A stretch of 38,188 bases of DNA from UBA288 sp050178135 (GTDB lineage Archaea; Halobacteriota; Methanomicrobia; Methanomicrobiales; Methanospirillaceae). The DNA lies in NCBI GenBank assembly GCA_050178135.1, contig JBFXGJ010000017.1, positions 1 to 38,188 on the forward strand. Reading direction: 5' to 3'. The position numbers were made by a program, and so were the translations under genes. Under the pieces are notes generated by a model that saw only the letters and a list, made by a program, of their open reading frames with translations, was not told where the DNA came from and made no database searches. This document shows, piece after piece, positions 16,027-25,730 of this stretch. Every line of letters begins with the position of its first letter. The first letter of the stretch is position 1.

Positions 16027-16122
16027 ACTGGAAGAAAGCTTCTAGCCTATCTTATTTATACTCTTCTCATCATACCTACTGGGTACAGAGTGCAGGAGGC
16101 TGTACTCTCTCCACGAGGTTCT
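16027..16122. promoter_or_regulatory. Shared glnA / glutamate synthase control region with NrpR-like operator
   Basis: On the minus strand TATAAATA (16060-16053) is the glnA box A; the near-symmetric 'tatttata' can also serve the plus strand, giving a start near 16085. GGAA-gaaagc-TTCT at 16030-16043 fits the methanogen nitrogen repressor NrpR site (GGAA-N6-TTCC) with one mismatch and lies between box A and the glnA ATG. An inverted repeat GTACAG-N11-CTGTAC at 16083-16105 lies in the expected 5' leader of the glutamate synthase operon. Confidence 0.55.
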
Positions 16123-17171
16123 ATGTGCGGGATAATCGGTGTGATTGACCGGGGCAGAGAGGTGATGGATGGCACTGCCATCCGGCGCGCGCTCTCGATG
16201 ATGAACGAGCGCGGCAGCGGCGAGGGCGCGGGGTATGTCGCCTATGGGTGCTATCCCGAGTTCAAGGACTACTTCGCTCTCCATATCTTCTTCGACAACA
16301 TCCACGAGACCAAGCCCCGGGTCGACGAACTCCTCCACCAGTGGGGCCGGGTCGTCCATGACGAGGAGATCCCGACCTGGGACCTGCCACGCCTCCGGAA
16401 GGTTCACACCCCGTGGCGCTACTTCTTCAAGCCGGACACGCGCCTGATGCCCCGTTCGACCACGCCCGCGGAAGAGATCGTGACCGAGCTGGTGATGCGG
16501 ATCAATACCTCGATCGAGGGAGCCCTGGTCTTCAGCTCTGGCCGGAACCTGGGGGTCTTCAAGGCGGCCGGCTGGCCCGAAGAGGTCGCCGACTTCTACC
16601 GGATCGAGGAGTACGAGGGGCACTGCTGGCTCGCGCACAACCGTTACCCGACCAACACGCCAGGCTGGTGGGGCGGCGCCCACCCCTTCAACCTCCTCGA
16701 CTGGTCCGTGGTCCACAACGGCGAGATCACCAGCTACGGCACCAACCGCCGCTACATAGAGTCGTTCGGGTACCGGTGCACGATGTTCACGGACACCGAA
16801 GTGGTCGCCTACCTCGTCGACCTGCTTGTGAGGCGCCACGCCCTCCCTGAAGAGTTCGCCGTCACAGCGCTTGCCCCGCCGTTCTGGGATGAGATCGACG
16901 CGATGGAGGACGATCGCCAGCGCCTCTACAAGGCCCTCCGCCTCACCTACGGGTCGGCGATGATGAATGGGCCGTTTGCGATCGTGGTCGCGAACCAGGA
17001 CAGCATGGTCGCGTTCACGGACCGCTCCAAGCTCCGCCCGCTCGTGGGGGCTGAGCACGGAAACCGGCTCTACGTCTCCTCCGAGGAGGCGGCGATCCGG
17101 GCGATGGACCCCGAGATCACGCACGTCTTCATGCCGCGCGCCGGCGAGCCGATCATCGGGAGGGTCGTCGC

Positions 17172-17175
<4 letters not shown>
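16123..17175 (+). CDS. Glutamate synthase, glutamine amidotransferase (class II Ntn) subunit
   Basis: A 350-residue N-terminal-nucleophile amidotransferase: translation starts MCGIIGVIDRG, so Cys2 becomes the N-terminal catalytic Cys after Met removal. This decided the start over an in-frame ATG-like codon 33 bases upstream; GAGGT lies 4-5 bases before it. 'LAHNRYPTNTPGWWGGAHPF' and 'WSVVHNGEITSY' form the glutamine pocket and oxyanion loop. It releases ammonia from glutamine for the FMN subunit. It corresponds to the stand-alone amidotransferase piece of archaeal split glutamate synthase (MJ1352-like). Its stop overlaps the next ATG (ATGA). Confidence 0.9.
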
Positions 17176-18689
<1,514 letters not shown>

Positions 18690-18692
18690 GAG

Positions 18693-19436
18693 ATGGACGA
18701 ACTCGTGATCGACGCGGCAGGGATGCACTATACGCCGCTCAACCGGGAGATCAGGGCTGCGGTGGCAGCCGGCGTGAAGCGAATCCGGCTCGACAACATC
18801 CTCGGTCAGCGGTTCATCGCGAACGGGGTCCGCGGGGACATCGATATCGCGGTCCACGGGGTCCCTGGGGGCGACCTCGGGATGTTCATGTCGGGACCGC
18901 GGATCGAGGTCTTCGGCAACGCCGAGCATGCGCCGGGCAACACGATGGACGCGGGCGAGATTGTGGTCCACGGCTCCGCGGGGGACGCAGTCGGCCATTC
19001 CATGCGCGGTGGCCGAATCTTCGTCGAGGGCGCGATCGGCTACCGCGGCGGAATACATATGAAGCAGTACGAGGAGAAGCGCCCTGTCCTGGTGATCGGG
19101 GAGTATGCCCGCGCCTTCCTCGGGGAGTACATGGCCGGCGGGACCGTCCTGGTCCTGGCGCGCCACGGCGGCCCGGCGGTCGCCGAAAGGGGACTCGGTT
19201 CGGGGATCCACGGCGGGGAGATCGTCCTGCGGGGCGGCGTCGATCCCGTGTACCTCGGGGCCGGGGCCCGCGAGGTCCCTCTTTCAGATGATGACTGGGC
19301 ACGGATCCTTCCCCTGGTCCGGGAGTACGCACGGCGCTTCGGGGTCGACCCGGGACCGCTCGAGCGACGGGAGGAGTATACACGGGTCGTGCCGGCCTCT
19401 GCCCGGCCTTTCGCCGGCAAGTACGCATGGGAGTGA
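18693..19436 (+). CDS. Glutamate synthase, GXGXG-domain subunit
   Basis: A 247-residue right-handed beta-helix of the glutamate synthase C-terminal (GXGXG) family, also found in FwdC/FmdC. Tandem Gly-rich rungs are clear: 'NILGQRFIANGVRGDIDIAVHG', 'IEVFGNAEHAPGNTMDAGEIVVHGSAGDAVGHSMRGGRIFVEG', 'GGEIVLRGG'. In full-length glutamate synthase this domain scaffolds the ammonia tunnel and FMN domain. It starts 3 bases after the preceding stop and lies inside the operon, so an FwdC role (CO2 reduction) is unlikely. Confidence 0.9.
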   Translation: MDELVIDAAGMHYTPLNREIRAAVAAGVKRIRLDNILGQRFIANGVRGDIDIAVHGVPGGDLGMFMSGPRIEVFGNAEHAPGNTMDAGEIVVHGSAGDAVGHSMRGGRIFVEGAIGYRGGIHMKQYEEKRPVLVIGEYARAFLGEYMAGGTVLVLARHGGPAVAERGLGSGIHGGEIVLRGGVDPVYLGAGAREVPLSDDDWARILPLVREYARRFGVDPGPLERREEYTRVVPASARPFAGKYAWE

Positions 19437-19438
19437 GC

Positions 19439-20446
19439 ATGAAAGGGAAGTGTTACAGTGACCTGAAGGCCGCCGTCTGGGACCGGGGTATCTGCTCGGG
19501 CTGCGGTGCCTGCGCCGCGGTCTGCCCGGCGGACGCGATTCTGATCGAGCAGGGGGCCGATGCCCCGGTGAATATCGGGTACTGCAAGGCGGAGACCGAC
19601 CAGGTTCCTTGCGGTGCCTGCTACGACGTCTGCCCGCGGGTCGACCCGGCCCGCCCCCCCGGCCGGGAGACCTGCACGGCCCGGTTCTCGGCAAAGGCCG
19701 CCTTCGAGGTCCCGGGCCGCCAGAGCGGCGGGGCTGTCACCGCGATCCTCGAGCACGCGCTCGCCGCGGGGCTGGTGGACGCGGTCGTCACCGTGACCGA
19801 GGACCGATGGACGCGCCGGCCCGCCTCGGTCCTGATCACGCAGTCCGAGGCCCTCCTGAGTTCGGCCGGCTCGCGGTACAACTGGTGGGTCCCGCTCCTC
19901 TCCGCCCTGAAGACCGCCGTCGTCGACCGGAAGCTGCGGCGGATCGCGGTCGTCGGTGTGCCGTGCGTGGTCGAGGCGATCGCGCGGATGCGGGCCTCGG
20001 AGAACGATCTTCTCCGGCCGTACGGGAGTGCGGTCAGGCTCGTGATTGGGCTCTTCTGCACCGAGTCGTTCGACTACGAGCGGCTCGTCGAGGGGAAGCT
20101 GAAGAAGGAGCACGGGATCGAGCCCTGGCAGATCCGCCGGCTCGATGTGAAGGGGCGGCTCGAGGTGCAGCTTGAGGGCGGCAATGCCCTCGAACTTCCC
20201 CTCCGGGAGCTCGAGGACTGCATCCGGCCGGGCTGCGCCTCCTGCACCGACCTCACCGCGACGGACGCCGACCTCTCGGCCGGCGCGATCGGGTCGGCCT
20301 CGGGCTGCACGACCATCCTCGTCCGCACCTCAACGGGACAGGGCTTCGTCGACGCAGCTGTCCGGGCCGGCCGGCTCGAACTCTGCGGGGACGTTGACAT
20401 GATCGCGGTCGAACGGCTGGCGGATCGGAAGGCCTCCCGAACCTGA
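19439..20446 (+). CDS. FrhB/FpoF-like F420-type iron-sulfur subunit linked to glutamate synthase
   Basis: A protein of about 335 residues of the coenzyme F420 hydrogenase/dehydrogenase beta-subunit family. Two N-terminal ferredoxin-like motifs (CSGCGACAAVCP near residue 19 and CGACYDVCP near 59) precede the FrhB domain ('GRQSGGAVTAILEHALAAGLVDAVVTV', 'SSAGSRYNWWVPLL', 'IAVVGVPCVVEAIARMRASE', 'IGLFCTESFDYERL', 'CASCTDLTATDADLSAGAIGS'). The ATG at 19439 (GGAG 5 bases upstream) is preferred over 19427. Homologues lie beside split glutamate synthase in methanogens (MJ1349-like), so F420H2 or ferredoxin is the probable electron donor; this is inference. Confidence 0.85.
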   Translation: MKGKCYSDLKAAVWDRGICSGCGACAAVCPADAILIEQGADAPVNIGYCKAETDQVPCGACYDVCPRVDPARPPGRETCTARFSAKAAFEVPGRQSGGAVTAILEHALAAGLVDAVVTVTEDRWTRRPASVLITQSEALLSSAGSRYNWWVPLLSALKTAVVDRKLRRIAVVGVPCVVEAIARMRASENDLLRPYGSAVRLVIGLFCTESFDYERLVEGKLKKEHGIEPWQIRRLDVKGRLEVQLEGGNALELPLRELEDCIRPGCASCTDLTATDADLSAGAIGSASGCTTILVRTSTGQGFVDAAVRAGRLELCGDVDMIAVERLADRKASRT

Positions 20447-20490
20447 TCGGATCCCTCCTCTTCTTTAACCCCAGGGTCGATCATCCTCCT

Positions 20491-21390
20491 GTGGAAGTCT
20501 TATCCGCTTCGGTGCCCTATCATGCCAGTACAGGGTTCATGACACCGGATGCCGACTTAGACCTGGTCCTCCTGGACGACTCCCCGTCCGGAACAACTGC
20601 GGGCGATCACGGGGAGGTCCGCCCGGTCCGGGTTGTCGTCTCAGACGCTGCCGTATCGACCGCGTTCGTCCGCCTCGAGAGCGACTCGCCCGAGGACGAA
20701 CGCCGTGCCGCCGTCGCCCGCGCCCGCCTCTTGACCGCGGCACCTGACTCGCGAGGGGCTGCCGCCCTCGACGCGACCGTGCGCTCGATTCTCGAGATGG
20801 ATTCCCGGGCCCGGCACGACATCGCCAACCAGCTGATGGTCCTCTCGGGCTACCTGGAGCTCCTCGAGGAGATGGTCCCGGAGGGCGAGGCGCGCGAGTT
20901 CCTGGATGGCTCGCTCCGGGCCGCTGAACTGGTGAACCGCCACCTCGCGTTCACCCGGTCATACCGCGGGTTCGGAACGCTCTCTCCCGCGTGGCAGGAC
21001 CTTGCCGCCCTTCTCCCGGCGAGCGTGGAACTGCCGGCAGAGGCAGCAGGGGTGCGGGTATGGGCCGACCCCCTCGCCCCGGCAGCGCTCGCCGGCCTGC
21101 TCGCGGCACGGGGAGAACCGGGGGTGCGGTGCCGCGCCTCCGTCGAGCCCGGTCCCGTAGGCGCCCTCCTTATCGCCCTGGACGACGACGGTCCCGCCCT
21201 CGCCGACCGGGACCTGCGCCTGTTCTTCGACTACCGGCAGGGGGAGGGTCAGTCGGGGGAGCCCTTCCTCGCCCGGCACGTCCTCGGAGCGACCGGGATC
21301 GGCCTCGAGGCCACCCCCTCTTCCGACGGCGGCCTTCGGCTCCGCATGGCGGTCCCCGACGGGTGCGCCCTCGGCGGACCGATCAGGTAA
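20491..21390 (+). CDS. Atypical histidine kinase with degenerate ATPase domain
   Basis: A 299-residue cytoplasmic protein. Residues 105-130 ('SRARHDIANQLMVLSGYLELLEE') are a dimerisation/phosphoacceptor helix of the methanogen type, with His109. The C-terminal part follows an HATPase outline with a G1-like 'ALDDDGPALADRDL' and a G2-like 'GATGIGLEA', but the N-box is missing: where Asn-Ala is expected the sequence reads 'APAALAGLLAARGEPGV'. So ATP binding or catalysis may be lost. The N-terminal 95 residues match no sensor domain I recognise. Start at GTG 20491 fits a box A at ~20463; ATG 20539 is an alternative. It ends 6 bases before gdx. Confidence 0.65.
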   Translation: MEVLSASVPYHASTGFMTPDADLDLVLLDDSPSGTTAGDHGEVRPVRVVVSDAAVSTAFVRLESDSPEDERRAAVARARLLTAAPDSRGAAALDATVRSILEMDSRARHDIANQLMVLSGYLELLEEMVPEGEAREFLDGSLRAAELVNRHLAFTRSYRGFGTLSPAWQDLAALLPASVELPAEAAGVRVWADPLAPAALAGLLAARGEPGVRCRASVEPGPVGALLIALDDDGPALADRDLRLFFDYRQGEGQSGEPFLARHVLGATGIGLEATPSSDGGLRLRMAVPDGCALGGPIR

Positions 21391-21396
21391 ACGGGC

Positions 21397-21717
21397 ATGT
21401 CCTGGCTCCAACTGGCGATTGCCGGCCTCTTCGAGGTGATCTGGGCGGTCCTGCTCAAATCTACAGAGGGTTTCTCCCGCCCCCTCGAGTCGGTCGTTAC
21501 CATCGGGGCGATGGCCGCCTCGTTCTACTTCCTCTCGCTCGCGCTCAGGGACCTTCCGATCGGTACGGCCTACGCGGTCTGGACCGGGATCGGCGTGGTC
21601 GGGACAGTGCTGGTCGGTATCCTTCTTCTCGGCGAGCCACGCGACCTTCCGCGGATCCTCTGCCTGGTTATGATCGTGGGTGGGATCCTGGGCCTGAAGG
21701 CGACCTCGGGGAGCTGA
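21397..21717 (+). CDS. gdx: SMR-family guanidinium exporter (Gdx/SugE type)
   Basis: A 106-residue four-helix proton-coupled exporter. It closely resembles E. coli SugE/Gdx: 'MSWLQLAIAGLFEVIWAVLLK' with the essential Glu13, 'GFSRP', and 'LPIGTAYAVWTGIGVVGTVLVGILLLGEP'. The W-A-x-x-L-K / G-F-S-R pattern in helix 1 and the W-T-G-I-G motif mark the Gdx branch, which exports guanidinium, from the polydrug EmrE branch. SMR proteins act as antiparallel dimers. Start follows 6 bases after the kinase-like gene, so co-transcription is likely. No guanidine riboswitch was recognised upstream. Confidence 0.92.
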   Translation: MSWLQLAIAGLFEVIWAVLLKSTEGFSRPLESVVTIGAMAASFYFLSLALRDLPIGTAYAVWTGIGVVGTVLVGILLLGEPRDLPRILCLVMIVGGILGLKATSGS

Positions 21718-21725
21718 GCCGTTCT

Positions 21726-24700
21726 CTAATCCTTCACCCGCGCTCGGACTGCCGTAACCCGGATGGAAACGCTCTCCTCCTCTCTCTGCCAGGCGAACTC
21801 ACGCACCTCCCCGTGCTCCTTCGCGAACTCGACGAGGGCGAGCATGTGGGAGAGCCCGTCGAGCGCCTCGGGGTCCTCGAGGACGCCTGGCGGAGCCTTC
21901 AGGAGCGGGCGCGAGAGGCAGACCACGCACTTGGACCGTCCCCGCGTCACCGCGACGTTGAGGCGGTTGCGCGAGTAGATGAACGAGGCCTCTGCGAGCG
22001 CCGTCTCGACGTCGCTCACCCCGTACGAGACCAGGACGACCTCGCTCTGCTGTCCCTGCATCTTGTCCACGGTGTCGACGAACGGAACCCAGGGCCGGTC
22101 ATGGAGTTCGCCGAGAAGGCGGCGGACCGCGTGGATCTGCGCGTGGTGCGGGCAGACGACCCCAACCCCCTTCCGCCAGAACGCCCGGTCGCCCGCCGCG
22201 TCCGGGGAGTAGTGATCCCCCGTCTCCGGGTTGACCATCCGGTCGCGGAGCATGCGGGCGAGGAGGGCGATTAGCTCTGCCTCGGGCTGGTTCTCAACCG
22301 TCGCGCGGACGTCCTCGAAGATTGCTACCGCGAGCGGGTACTCCGGTGCGAGGAGAAACGAGACGAGGTCGAAGCGGGAGCCGCATGGCCCGGTGCCGGG
22401 TGGCGGATCGAGCCGGAGCGCCCTCTCTGCGACCGCTTCGTTCGCGGGGGCGTAGCTCGGGGGGTAGATCGTCCGTGCCGGGAAGCGGCAGAGGGTCTCG
22501 TTCATCCGCCAGTTCTCGACGAGGGCCCGAGTAAAGGTCTGGTCGCCCTCCCCATCGCGCGCGTGGAGGTACCTGAAGATCGAGGCCTCGAGCCCGGGGA
22601 GCCGGTCTTCGGGCGCTGGGTAGTCGCCCTTGGTGATCGGCGGGAGCTGGAGGTGGTCGCCCACCAGGACGAGCCGGCCATCCGGCGCGAGGAGGGTCAG
22701 GGCAAGAGCGAGCTCGGTCGCCCGGAGCTGCGAGGCCTCGTCGATCACAACCAGGTCAAAGAGGGGGCCGGTGCCGCCCGTCCCGGCCCCCTGGAGGGCG
22801 AGCCGGTCGAGCCGGTACCCGGTCCCGCCGACCACGGCGATCGCTCGCTCGGCGAGGCGAGCGGCGGTGGCCTGCTGGGCCTTGAGCAGACGGACCGTGG
22901 TGGGTCGGGGGACCTGGCCCCGCCACTCGCCCAGCTTCGCGAGGAGGAGGTCGTCGGCCGGCGGCAGGTCGGCGTGCTCTCGTGACACTGCGTCGAGCAC
23001 GTTCTCGATCGCCGCGTTGGTCAGGGCGGAGACGGCGACCCGCGTCGCCTTCCCCGCCGCCGCCCGCGCACGGCCGAGCGCCAGCAGGGCTTTCGCGACG
23101 AACGCTGTCTTACCGGTGCCCGGCGGCCCCCAGATGAGGGAGAGACGCGAGCCCAGGACCTGCTCGAAGGCTGCCAGCTGGCTTGCTGTCATCCCGCACG
23201 CCGTTGCACGCTGCCGCGCCACATCCGCGACCTCGCGGGGTTCCACGACGGGTTCGCAGAACCCGACCGGATCTCGGAGGAGGCGAAGGAGAGGCGGTTC
23301 GTCCTCGGCGTCGATCGCCGCCAGCCGCTCGATCACCTGATCCGATGTGTAGTCCTTCGCCACCGGGTGGATCACGCCTCGGAATCCCGGCATGAGCGCT
23401 TCCGGCGCTGGCCGGGGTGTGAGGCGGAGCTCGAGGGCGGTGATGTGGCCGTCCTCACCGGACCCATCCACCGCCCGGACACGGGCATACCACGATCCCT
23501 TGGGTGGGTGCGCCTTCGGGCTCCGGAGCCGGAGGTCGTCGTGGGCCTGCTGGGTCCGCTCGCCCTCCTCGCCAGCAGGGACCAGGATTGAGAGCGAGGA
23601 GTCGTGGTCGAGACGGTGCTCGCGCACGACCCGGAACCGGTCGATCGGCACCTCGACCTCCCACCGGGTTCCTCCCCGGTAGACGACCGGGACCGAGACC
23701 CCATCGGCGACCCGCCCCTCGAAGGAGCCGGCCCGGCGTTCGCGGAGCTCGATGGCGGCGAGGTAGGCCTCGTACCGGACGATAAAAGCGAGGCGGGAGA
23801 GCTCGGAGGCCCGGAGCGCGAACGCATCCGGGAATTGAAACCGGGCCGGCCAGGCGAAGAGGCCACGGTTTGCGAGCAGGCTCCGGCACCCGACCACCAC
23901 CGCCGAGGCGGCCCGGACGCGCCGCTCAACCTCCATCTCCACCCCGTCGGCGAGCGCGGGCCGCCCCTCGTGCCAGGCCTCCAGGATCCGGTCGCTCTTC
24001 ATCCGGTTGGAGAGGTCGAACCAGTAGACCGGGTCGCGCCGGCAGACATAGGTGCAGTCGAGGGCGACGCCCACCTCGGGGAGGCCGTATGCGATCGGCA
24101 CCGGCAGGGCGATCATCCGCTGGAGGACCCCGGTCAGGACGATGACCGGGAAGAGGACCTCGGCGCCGGGATGCCGGCCGACCTCGACGAGGGCAGGGTC
24201 CTGGTAATGGAAGAGCAGGGCGAGGGCCATCCGGGCGAGGGCGGGGTCGCCGACGGCCTCGTGGAGAAGGCGCCCGAGGAGTTCGAGCTCGTACCGGTCG
24301 AAGACGTAGGTCTGGACCGTCACCTGTTCGCCCCACGCGTGGGACCTGTTGTGGTCGTGGATCACCTGGAGGAGTTCGTAGAGCCCACCGAGGAACTCGG
24401 CCACGACCCGGGGGCAGTCCTCCTCCTGCCGCGCGACGAAGGGGTGGGTCTCGGAGCGCGAGCCGAAGACCGCCTCCCCGCCGAACCGGTCCCATCCGGC
24501 GGCGTAGATCGCCCCTGAGACCGGGTCTTCCTGGAGGGTCAGGACGAGCCGGACATGCTCTCCCCGTGGGAAGGCGATCGAGACCGCGTCGTGGGAGACC
24601 GGCTGCTCTGAGGAGAGCGCTGCGAGCGCCCGGCCGAAGGGAGCCTCCTGGTGGCGGAGTGAGCCGGCGAGGCCGAAGATGCCGGCGATGTCAGGCCGGT

Positions 24701-25580
24701 CGAGGAGCCGGCCCAGGTCGCCCAGGGTCTCGACCGGGGTACCGCCGGGCCAGGGTGCCTCCCGCAGGTACCTCCGGGCGTGGACCGTGAGGTACGGCAG
24801 GAGCGACACTGAGCGAGTTGCGTCGGCCTCCTCCCGGCAGTCGTGGTAGAAGGGGCACCATTCGCAGCGGTAGTGGAGGTGCCAGTCCAGGTCGGCGGGG
24901 TCGTCGGCGAGGAGCGGCCCCAGGTCGTCCGCAAAGAAGTCGCGGAGGACGCGAAGCCCGGGCTCGAGGTCGAACCACTCCGGCTCGTCCCTTCCGTGAA
25001 GCCAGATCCCGCCACGAGAGAGGTCGGCCCGCCGGCCGATGGCGAGGTCGCGGCAGGCCCGGTCCAGGACCATCGCGTAGAGCGCGACCTGGACCCGGTG
25101 GCTCCCGCGGAGCATCTCGCTCGCCTTGACGTCGACGACCCGGATCCGGCCGTCGTCCTCCACCTGCAGGAGGTCCGGGATGCAGTCCCTGAACCGGTAG
25201 AGACGGGGGTCGATCCCCCAGGGGTCGAGCAGGCCGTGCGAGGGGGCGAGCGTCGCCTGATAGAGCAACTCCCCCGGTTCGGCGGTCCCGAGCAGGGTCG
25301 CGGTCTCCATCGGCGAGAACCGCTGGCGGCCCGGGTGAGGGAGACCCGGCGGGGCCTTCATTCGTACCCGGTCGGGGACCCGCCTCAGGACGACCTCCTC
25401 TTCCCAGCGCTCCCCCTGTTCGGTCAGGAACCGGGCGGCGACGCTCGGCCGCTGCTGCCCGGTCGGGAGGCGCCTGACCTGCCGGGTCCCGAGCGGGAGG
25501 GACGAGAGGCCCAGGTAGCGTGGGCATTCGAAGAAGAAGTACCGGGCGACAAGGGTCGGGTTGAGGTTGTGGACGACCAT
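21726..25580 (-). CDS. Dna2-like Fe-S nuclease / RNase H-like / SF1 helicase fusion protein
   Basis: A 1284-residue DNA-processing enzyme. Residues 1-250 are a Cas4/AddB-type PD-(D/E)XK nuclease: Asp136, the 'VVDVK' motif (Asp150, Lys152), 'QVALY' (Gln164...Tyr168), framed by Cys19 and Cys239/242/248 for a [4Fe-4S] cluster. Residues ~340-450 resemble the RNase H-like domain of TM0106-type proteins, but the first acidic pair is degenerate. The C-terminal SF1B helicase (UPF1/Dna2 group) has Walker A GPPGTGKT (817-824), DEAS (946-949), 'VLVGDHLQLPP', 'VDKMQGQQSEVVLVS' and 'NRLNVAVTRGRSKCVV'. Probable role: processing of DNA ends, flaps or stalled forks. No ribosome site is visible before the ATG. 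Confidence 0.85.
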   Translation of the reverse strand: MVVHNLNPTLVARYFFFECPRYLGLSSLPLGTRQVRRLPTGQQRPSVAARFLTEQGERWEEEVVLRRVPDRVRMKAPPGLPHPGRQRFSPMETATLLGTAEPGELLYQATLAPSHGLLDPWGIDPRLYRFRDCIPDLLQVEDDGRIRVVDVKASEMLRGSHRVQVALYAMVLDRACRDLAIGRRADLSRGGIWLHGRDEPEWFDLEPGLRVLRDFFADDLGPLLADDPADLDWHLHYRCEWCPFYHDCREEADATRSVSLLPYLTVHARRYLREAPWPGGTPVETLGDLGRLLDRPDIAGIFGLAGSLRHQEAPFGRALAALSSEQPVSHDAVSIAFPRGEHVRLVLTLQEDPVSGAIYAAGWDRFGGEAVFGSRSETHPFVARQEEDCPRVVAEFLGGLYELLQVIHDHNRSHAWGEQVTVQTYVFDRYELELLGRLLHEAVGDPALARMALALLFHYQDPALVEVGRHPGAEVLFPVIVLTGVLQRMIALPVPIAYGLPEVGVALDCTYVCRRDPVYWFDLSNRMKSDRILEAWHEGRPALADGVEMEVERRVRAASAVVVGCRSLLANRGLFAWPARFQFPDAFALRASELSRLAFIVRYEAYLAAIELRERRAGSFEGRVADGVSVPVVYRGGTRWEVEVPIDRFRVVREHRLDHDSSLSILVPAGEEGERTQQAHDDLRLRSPKAHPPKGSWYARVRAVDGSGEDGHITALELRLTPRPAPEALMPGFRGVIHPVAKDYTSDQVIERLAAIDAEDEPPLLRLLRDPVGFCEPVVEPREVADVARQRATACGMTASQLAAFEQVLGSRLSLIWGPPGTGKTAFVAKALLALGRARAAAGKATRVAVSALTNAAIENVLDAVSREHADLPPADDLLLAKLGEWRGQVPRPTTVRLLKAQQATAARLAERAIAVVGGTGYRLDRLALQGAGTGGTGPLFDLVVIDEASQLRATELALALTLLAPDGRLVLVGDHLQLPPITKGDYPAPEDRLPGLEASIFRYLHARDGEGDQTFTRALVENWRMNETLCRFPARTIYPPSYAPANEAVAERALRLDPPPGTGPCGSRFDLVSFLLAPEYPLAVAIFEDVRATVENQPEAELIALLARMLRDRMVNPETGDHYSPDAAGDRAFWRKGVGVVCPHHAQIHAVRRLLGELHDRPWVPFVDTVDKMQGQQSEVVLVSYGVSDVETALAEASFIYSRNRLNVAVTRGRSKCVVCLSRPLLKAPPGVLEDPEALDGLSHMLALVEFAKEHGEVREFAWQREEESVSIRVTAVRARVKD

Positions 25581-25730
25581 GGGCGGGTGGATACGTGAGG
25601 TGGATCGGGAACCCGGATGAGTCTATCCCCCGGCAGGGGACGCTGATACGCCGTTCGCGGACCTCCACGGACCGGGCCGATCCGGGCCGAGACCGCCCAT
25701 GTTAATCCATCGGGAAACGATTCTTAGGAC

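Noticed and set aside
18693..19436. FwdC/FmdC subunit of formylmethanofuran dehydrogenase
   Set aside because: It has the GXGXG helix but lies inside the glutamate synthase operon with no other fwd gene.
20447..20490. Guanidine riboswitch ahead of the kinase/gdx pair
   Set aside because: Only 44 bases with no conserved ACGR-type hairpin; such riboswitches are essentially bacterial.
21726..25580. Cas4-like nuclease as evidence for a CRISPR system
   Set aside because: The nuclease is fused to an SF1 helicase, and there is no cas1, cas2, effector gene or array in the window.
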